This document shows, in pieces, positions 56,752 to 64,000 of a stretch of DNA of 64,000 bases. How positions within the stretch are numbered: the stretch's first letter is position 1; every line of letters begins with the position of its first letter. Where the stretch lies: NCBI RefSeq assembly GCF_036898095.1, contig NC_090765.1:27175178-27239177 (forward strand), in the 5' to 3' direction. The notes under the pieces were generated by a model. That model worked only from the letters and a program-made list of their open reading frames with translations, did no database searches and had not been told where the DNA came from. This DNA is from Palaemon carinicauda (Eukaryota; Arthropoda; Malacostraca; Decapoda; Palaemonidae). The translations under genes and the position numbers were made by a program.

Positions 56752-57719
56752 AGGGGACCGTCCGCCATGTCCGCCATTTTTTTTCCTAATGATCCAAATT
56801 ACACAATTTCTATATATGTTTTAGACACATATAATACCTTCATCATATAAAAATTTCAAGTCATTTGATCAAAAACTTTTGGATTTATGAGCAAAAATCA
56901 TGATTTTAAAAAAATATTTAGGTACATTTTTCCCCACTACTATAATACCAATTGTATTGAAACTTATACCACAAAAACTACTCTAACAACCGAACAATTC
57001 TGTCAGACAGAATTTTGATTTTCCTTTCTGTTTTTTTTTTAATGAATTTTTATTTTTTTTTTCCTCGTCTAGACGGAAAATAATCGTGAAAAAAAATGTA
57101 AAACGAAAATCAAAATTTTGTCTGACAGAATTGTGGAATTTTTATTCTTCTTTTCAACGATATCTTTTTCTCTAATATCGAACAACAAATAAGTGAGAAA
57201 AATGTACCTAAGTGGGAATAAGTATGTTTTTGAGTTATGAGCTCCCAAAGATTTGCAGCAAGCTTTCGCTTCTTTTCTAAAAGAAATCAAGATAATATTA
57301 TTATGATAACTTTTATTGTTCATTCCTACATAAATGCACCCTAAAGGAGGTATTTGAACCCTCAGTTTACTATTCCTATGTTATGAGTTGCCAGTGATCT
57401 CTAATTGTTGCCAGTGTTTTAGTTAGCAGGTTTCAGCATTGTACTCTTATCCATGTTTCCCTCTTTCTTGGTTCTATTTTCTTGTTCTCCACTTACTTTT
57501 TGTTCTTTCTATCACCTTATGTAACATTGGCATTGCTATAAAATTCCAGAGGACGTTGTGAAAGCACAATCAACATACGAACTTCAAGTAAATAAACACA
57601 TGCATTATAATTTCTATATGTCTTTGGAAACTTTGTGATTTTTTCGTAGCAGGTAGTTTTCATTCACCTACCCTCTACCAATGCCTTTCATTTCTGCCAG
57701 AGGTACGAGATTTCGAAAC

Positions 57720-57758
<39 letters not shown>

Positions 57759-57804
57759 GAACATTGTTATTATAGTATTTGTATAAATGGGAGTTTATAA
57801 CAAT

Positions 57805-57845
<41 letters not shown>

Positions 57846-57878
57846 CAAGTATTTGTATAAATAGCAGGGTATATAATT

Positions 57879-57916
<38 letters not shown>

Positions 57917-57983
57917 AGTATATTTTACAAGGGTATACGAACAAATGAAAAAGAGATTCATTCTATTATCTAATAAAAGGATG

Positions 57984-58028
<45 letters not shown>

Positions 58029-58087
58029 ACTTTTTACAAGGGTATACGTACAAATGAAAAAGAGATTCATCCTATTATAAAATAAGA

Positions 58088-58131
<44 letters not shown>

Positions 58132-58198
58132 AGAATTTTTGCAAGGATATACGAACAAATGAAAAAAGAGATTCATTCTATTATCTAATAAAAGGATG

Positions 58199-58239
<41 letters not shown>

Positions 58240-58273
58240 CAAGTATTTGTATAAATAGCAGGGATATATAATT

Positions 58274-58314
<41 letters not shown>

Positions 58315-58797
58315 TACGCATCTGTCACTCAGTCTTGCAGACGACGCCATAAGGATGACGTCATCATTTAAAGATCGCTATTTTCATTGTTTGGAAAAAT
58401 TATTGACTATTTGTTCTTTCTACAACCTTAGGTAACATTGGCCTTGCTATAATGTTCCCGAGGGCATTGTGGAAACACAATGTACATACGAACTTCAAGT
58501 AAACAAACGCATACATTATAATTTCTATACATCTTTGGCATCTTTGGCTTCTGTTTTCTTGTTCTCCACTTACTTTTTGTTCTTTCTATCACCTTATGTA
58601 ACATTGGCATTGCTATAAAATTCCAGAGGACGTTGTGAAAGCACAATCAACATACAAACTTCAAGTAAATAAACACATGCATTATAATTTCTACATGTCT
58701 TTGGAGACTTTGTGATGTGTCGTAAGGTGGTAGTTTTCATTCACCTAACCCTCTACCAATGTCTTTCATTTCTGCCAGAGGTACGAGATTTCGAAAC

Positions 58798-58838
<41 letters not shown>

Positions 58839-58885
58839 GAACATTGTTATTATAGTATTTGTATAAATGGGAGTTTTAAATAATT

Positions 58886-58931
<46 letters not shown>

Positions 58932-58965
58932 AAAGTATTTGTATAAATGGCAGTGGTAAATAATT

Positions 58966-59003
<38 letters not shown>

Positions 59004-59568
59004 TGCGCACCTGTCTAACTCAGTCAGGCAGACGATGCCATAAGGATGACGTCATCATTTAAAGACCGCTATTTTCATTGTTTGGAAAAATTATTGACTA
59101 TTTGTTCTTTCTACAACCTTAGGTAACATTGGCCTTGCTATAATGTTCCCGAAGGCGTTGTGGAAACACAATGTACATACGAACTTCAAGTAAACATAGG
59201 CATACATTATAACTTCTATACATCTTTGGCAACTTTGGCTTCTGTTATTGTAGTAGACTTCGTTCATCTACACTCTACAAATGCCTTCCATTTCTGCCAG
59301 ACGTACAATAGATCGAAATATAAGTGAAAAATCGCTATATATATGCAAAATTACACACAAAGACGATTTTGTCAAACTAAGTCATGCAGACGACACAGTA
59401 GGGATGACGTCATCATTTAAAAACCTCTATATCTTCGTTATTTGTAAAAATAATGGGTTGAAACTTCTGGAGAGCATGTACGATATGTTTCTCTATACAG
59501 AGAGAAAATAAAACGATTTTTGAATTTTTCAAGTTGGTATGCCAAAATACCAACCCGGACGGTCCCCT
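56752..59568. mobile_element. non-autonomous TIR element, 2,817 bp, splitting the LINE
   Basis: Starts AGGGGACCGTCCG and ends with the perfect inverse CGGACGGTCCCCT, with TA on both sides. The longer reading taaggggaccgtccg is also symmetrical. No open frame resembles a transposase. The interior has a palindrome around the tgtctgacagaattt motif (56,998-57,135), then two to three duplicated blocks, each with several (GA)n arrays. LINE sequence resumes directly after the right end, which confirms the borders. Confidence 0.9.
57480..59300. repeat. duplicated blocks with (GA)n arrays inside the TIR element
   Basis: The string containing cttatgtaacattggcattg, gaaagcacaatcaacatacg, aacttcaagtaaataaacac and cagaggtacgagatttcgaa occurs near 57,510-57,720 and 58,590-58,800. 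Relatives lie at 58,410-58,540 and 59,100-59,215. Ten (GA)n tracts of about 15-22 units lie at 57,723, 57,809, 57,880, 57,989, 58,093, 58,201, 58,277, 58,800, 58,886 and 58,969. Each tract is separated by similar gtatttgtataaatggnag spacers. Confidence 0.93.
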
Positions 59569-59570
59569 TA

Positions 59571-60135
59571 TAATTTGATTTTAATGAAAGATGGCAAAAA
59601 GCAAATCAGATAATGGAGAGGTTAAGGAAAATTTGGAAATCAAATAGCTTGAAATTACAGTACATATAAAAATAAGGCTATGTACCAGTTTAGTGAGATC
59701 GGTGTTACTTTATGGACATAAGTCGTGGTTTGACAATGAAACAATATCCAACAGATTTTGCAGATTTGAGAACAAAGACCTCAGAAGAATATTGGGAGTT
59801 AAGGGGCAGGAAAGGATTAGAAATGAAACTACAATAGAGATTACTCGAGTGCCGTATGTGGATGAGATCATGGTAATGGATAGATGGAGACAGTTTGGGC
59901 ATGCTTTTCGCACTCCAAATAGAGATTAGTTCACCAAACTTTCAACTGGGCTCCACAAGACACAAAAAGAATTGGAAGATGCAGGCCTACATGGCTGAGG
60001 ACTATGAAGCGTGAAGTAGATGATGAATGGAGAAATAATGATTTAAAAGCTCAAGATAGAGACGAGTGGCAATATCTAACGAGGCCCTTTGTGTCAATAG
60101 GCGTAGGAGGAGATGATGATGATGATGATAACAAT
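59571..60135 (+). mobile_element. RTE-like LINE fragment, right part and 3' end
   Basis: Continues the LINE begun before 56,752. The frame 59,693-59,929 reads MRSVLLYGHKSWFDNETISN, then FENKDLRRILGVKGQERIRN and MVMDRWRQFGHAFRTPN. A later frame reads GPTWLRTMKREVDDEWRN and WQYLTRPFVSIG. This is the C-terminal region after the RT domain. It ends in (GAT)n at 60,110-60,130, a tail typical of these elements. Frameshifts make it dead. Confidence 0.82.
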
Positions 60136-60139
60136 GAAA

Positions 60140-61460
60140 TAAAACATTCATTATTGGCATATCTTCATAATAAATAGCCTATTCAAGGAATAATTCTATA
60201 TCAATGAAATTACTTTTTTTTAATGCAAACCCATCTGAGAACATGTTACACACTCAGATGATCGTGTCATCAGCTGATTTCAAGGAACCGCTCTCAAAGA
60301 ATATACTGTACTCATATAAATACAAATAATTTTCTTAATACATGTAAAGATCATATTATTACAAATATAATAATCTTAGAAATTAAAAATAAACAAAATA
60401 AAGCTGTTTCCATATGCTTTTTCTACTTATGACGCCAAAGAGGAAACCATTGTCTTGTTACTTCCCTCGGAAAACACAACAAATTTAAAACCGGCCCTAA
60501 TAGCTTTTAGTAAACTGTATGTAAACTATAGTAATCTATAACATACATTATTGATAATTATGCAATATCTATTATAAGATGATTTGAATAAGTTTGGAAA
60601 TTACATATTTGAGCCCAACTGAGAATATGTAAACGCCATCAGATGATACAAGCTACAGCTGTCAAAGACATGTACACATAAATAAAAAGTATTCTTAATA
60701 TAATTTCCATACTTATTCAATCAATCTTATAATCTATAACAAAGTTTTCATACAGTTTACTAAAAATTGTAGGTATCACTAGCAATCTCTTGCATGTGTA
60801 AAAGCGTTCGTTCATTTCCCTTTTGGGCAATGTATGTATGAAAAATATATAGAATCAATTTTATCTAATTAATTTTGAATTTCTAAGCATACTGTACATA
60901 AAGTACTATAAAACTAAATTTGTAATAACATCTCAACATAATCAAAACCAGCTTATAGGCCTACACACATGGTTTCATGATTGAGCAGGTTTTGTATACA
61001 GTACTACAGATATGAGATACTGTAAATTAAAACTTGTCTGCATTTTTTTCAATGTCCAATCTAAAGGTCATTTTATGAATGGAATATACAATATCTATAT
61101 TCATTTACGTATTCATTTCCACTAAATATTCTTGTATATATTATTTAACGATTTTCTTTACTTTAATAATGTACTAGGGAAAGTAGTAGTAGAGATCCCA
61201 GATTACTCTCTAGTACTGTCTGGTTTCTGGTGCTGTTCAGTATGCAGTTAATTTTGATATGGCCACGCTTGAAGTAATCTTTCTTTTCGTGAGTCTCATT
61301 TTCTATTTCTTTATTACATTACTGAATTTTTGTATCATTTAATTTAAAATCCATAATTATGTCATCCAAACGTGAAAATGTTAATCTCAGCTGTTCATTT
61401 TGATATTACCCATGTGCATACAGTATATAGTAGGCCTATAGCCTGTATACTTTGGTATGA
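60140..61460. other. no supported gene
   Basis: AT-rich sequence without repeat borders that I can recognise. Two stretches (60,230-60,340 and 60,610-60,720) resemble each other loosely through catcagntgat and a cttaataca-like end, which may be a decayed local duplication. Confidence 0.4.
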
Positions 61461-61464
61461 TTTT

Positions 61465-61568
61465 GCTCGATTTTATGCTTTGGGAAACATATTGCGGATA
61501 CAACAGACTAGCGGCCGTACCTTACAACCGTTCCCCCCATCAGTCCGTTAATGCAAGGTTCAACTGTA
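61465..61568. mobile_element. terminal piece of an unassigned TIR transposon
   Basis: Plus-strand match to the minus strand of 29,397-29,510, ending caaggttcaactgta. Confidence 0.45.
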
Positions 61569-61879
61569 GCTCGGTTTACGTGTAACTTTGATTGAAAGCA
61601 AATTAGAATACATGTACAACAATACAAATTTAAATTGGTTCACATGCATTATATAGGTCTGCAAGAAAAATTTTGCGCCAACTGGGTATCTTTTGTGGTC
61701 AAGTACTAGAGTGACTAGCCAAAAATCAGTCATGCGTCCATATGCCAGTAACAGTGTTTTCGTGTGATTTTTACCTCACTTTTGTGACATTTTAATGACA
61801 AGGATTAGTTGTCTATAGAGGTTCCTTGATAAAATTGAACAAAGTGAAACAAAAAAAACTACTAAGTATCCATAAACCA

Positions 61880-62260
61880 TAACCTAAATGATTCAGTTAG
61901 TGATAGTGAACGCTGTTCAAGAGAGAGAACTTGATATTTTACCAGAATAACTTATCCTCCACCTAACACCAGCCACGACTCTCCTCAAAGGTAAAGTAAG
62001 AGTTAATTTGTCAATAATTTCCATTTTTCATAAATTATTAATCTATGCATTTCTGTTTGCGGGTATAAATTGATCAATAATTACCGTTAAAATTTTTTAA
62101 AAATTAGTAGAGTATACTATACTATACTGTATGTGTATTTATAGACTTGTCGAATACATCGAGTAAATTTCCTTTATTTCACATGGAATAAACTGTTTCA
62201 GAATACGAGAATTTTAGGTTTCGAGCTCGCTCCCAGATAAACTTGTAAACTAAAGACTGT
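61880..62260. mobile_element. DNA-transposon remnant related to 19,470-19,914
   Basis: Shares gattcagttagtgatagtga, gttaatttgtcaa, ctgtatgtgtatttata and aatttccttta in order with the other copy. No coding capacity. Confidence 0.5.
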
Positions 62261-63184
62261 ATTAAAAACCTCTCGACTGAAATATATGTCAAATATGAAG
62301 CATCCAATAAACTTTCTATGCCATGATGAAATATGACGCATTCATCATGAATACAAGGAAAATTACTTTCAATTAAAGAAAAATCTAGAGTTTTGAAGTC
62401 TGATTTCATCAAACTCCTAACAGAGGGAAGCAAATTCATTCAGATTTTCAAAAATTTAAACTATACTGTTGTCAATATTTAACACCATCACTTAACACTG
62501 TAAAGTACGGTAAACAAATTGCTCCATACAATCTAAATAATTCAACCTTATCATAGAGAAACCAGTGCATGAGTTACAGTGTCTAAAGTGCACATAATAC
62601 TGCACACATTTTTTTAGGTAGGTAATTTTTTAGTTAGATAGTGGCTAAAATATCAACATACAGCAACACACCGTCTCATACATTTGCATCCATAATTCAA
62701 TAACTTTTATAAATCCCTTCTTGTACTGATAAACTGATGTTTCTTGGTTCCATTTTGAATAATCTGACATTTTGGCTGCCTTTAAAACAGAGACAGACTA
62801 TACAAAAATATGTCAATACAAATTATATTCCCTAATGACTCATATTGAGTTCTACGCACTCTACTATGTTCTGTGAAATTTTTGCATACATTCTTATTTG
62901 GTCAAAATCTTCATCAATGCCCTGTCACTGTGATTTTCCCACTCATTATCCCCAATCTACGTACTTTCAAATACACCATTTTTCTCATATCATGTCTTGA
63001 CTATTTGACTATTTCATCTTTGATATCTGTCTGCTTTCCCGCAATCTTTATTTTCACTATTTGTAGTTATACTTCTTTGAAATTCCCATTTTCTTTTTGA
63101 GTGTCCATTTCTGGTTTTTAGATTATCACAATCTTTATAAATATGAAGTATAATAATTCAACAATCATTCAAGAAAAATCCAGA

Positions 63185-63340
63185 GGTCTAGGTATGATTC
63201 TCGACTGCAAATTTACATTTGAGAAACACATCCAGTCTTGTTCTTCAACTGCACAAAAATATCGGTCTATTGAGAGTCTTTTAAATTTTTTTTCATAATT
63301 AATCTATCCTGAGAAACTGTTTTAAATCTTTCATTCTACC
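63185..63340 (+). mobile_element. degenerate Jockey/I-like LINE fragment
   Basis: Plus-strand text LGMILDCKFTFEKHIQSC, followed by a frameshifted relic, matches ILGVILDSKFTFEKHIRSVS at 45,420. It is the same family, but shorter and more decayed. Confidence 0.75.
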
Positions 63341-63483
63341 ATATTTTGAGTAAACTATATCATACTGCACTGTGCAATACACACACACAAATATCTTTAT
63401 TTTTAAAAGACATCTCAGGTATACAGTAGCATAACTTGTATATTAAATAAATAAACTCAAATCACTACAGCAGTCAAAGAGAT

Positions 63484-64000
63484 CAAACATGACAAATTTG
63501 GAGGCAATTTGTATTTTTCCTAACGATATAAACCTTTAGCTATTTACCAGGATATTACTTTCGGCGAAGCTGAAAGGACGAGCCATTAAAATTTAGTGAG
63601 GATTAACTACCCATCCAGCTAGTTAGCAGGGGAGAAGGGGGTAGTTAGCTACCCTTCCCACTCATACATCTGAGATTGAGCTCACTTTGCTTGGAAGTAG
63701 GACTTTAAGGGGGATGGGGTTGGCGGGTAAGTTTGTATTAATAGCTAAAGGTTTGTATTGTAAGGAAAAATACAAATTATCTCCAAATTTGTCATTTGTT
63801 CCGTAACTGGAATACAAACATACGCTATTTATTAGGGGTGACTCGCCCATTACGAGAATGGACGTCCCTGCCAAACTGACTTTTTGGCTATCCCGGGCTC
63901 CTTATTTTGAATAGGTAAGTACCAAAAATAAGAAGTCCCTACACCTCGCTAAACCTTCCTACGCAAGGTCTGCAGCCTACGCAAGCTGTGTGTTGAGATA
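63484..64000 (-). mobile_element. second DIRS element, left end, cut by the window edge
   Basis: Left inverted terminal repeat from about 63,484 (atgacaaatttggaggcaat). The text ttactttcggcg, agctgaaagg and tttagtgaggattaactacc matches the right end at 11,000-11,128 read on the minus strand. At 63,735-63,850 an internal complementary region first reverse-complements the left edge (tagctaaaggtttgtattgt, then aaatacaaattatctccaaa) and then carries an end-like block cattnttccgtaactggaat type. Coding should run leftward from beyond the window. Confidence 0.8.

Overview
This is eukaryotic nuclear DNA, AT-rich and full of introns. It looks like a malacostracan, probably decapod, crustacean. The evidence is a spliced animal-type gene, very long (GA)n and (CT)n microsatellites, and a repeat load of CR1-like, RTE-like and Jockey/I-like LINEs, DIRS retroelements, Tigger/pogo and hAT transposons, and TTAA-flanked MITEs. 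The species cannot be fixed from the sequence alone.

The one host gene I can support is choline-phosphate cytidylyltransferase (CCT, Pcyt1). It lies on the minus strand and runs from at least 32,736 down past 594. Exons in transcript order are 32,736-32,653 (basic N-terminal segment), a small exon present in four tandem copies (26,933-26,877; 22,783-22,727; 18,317-18,258; 15,593-15,537), then 12,424-12,199, 2,394-2,243 and 1,988-1,767 (catalytic domain), and 859-594 (membrane-binding domain M). All splice phases agree. The first exon with the start codon and the C-terminal tail are not visible. The four small exons carry good splice sites and are all phase 0, so they could be alternatives or could be combined. 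This is the most unusual host feature in the window.

The CCT introns hold most of the repeats. A decayed CR1-like LINE (about 3.6-7.5 kb, minus) is split by an RTE-like LINE tail (about 5.2-5.9 kb, plus). From about 7.7 to 11.13 kb there is a DIRS-like fragment rich in minisatellite. Next comes a 33-bp minisatellite (11.16-12.12 kb) that ends 75 bp from a splice donor. A 2.03-kb dead Tigger element (24.15-26.18 kb) sits between exon copies 3 and 4, and a second Tigger-like remnant lies at 27.6-28.9 kb.

From 32.7 to 64 kb I see no host coding exon. The region contains repeats, the largest being a DIRS retroelement (about 47.74-55.71 kb) with gag-like, RT/RNase H and tyrosine recombinase remnants, inverted terminal repeats and an internal complementary region. 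It carries a 3.13-kb hAT, which carries a 1.99-kb TIR element, which has a roughly 1-kb palindrome at its centre. Another LINE (56.4-60.1 kb) is split by a 2.82-kb TIR element full of (GA)n arrays. A further DIRS copy starts at about 63.48 kb and runs off the window.
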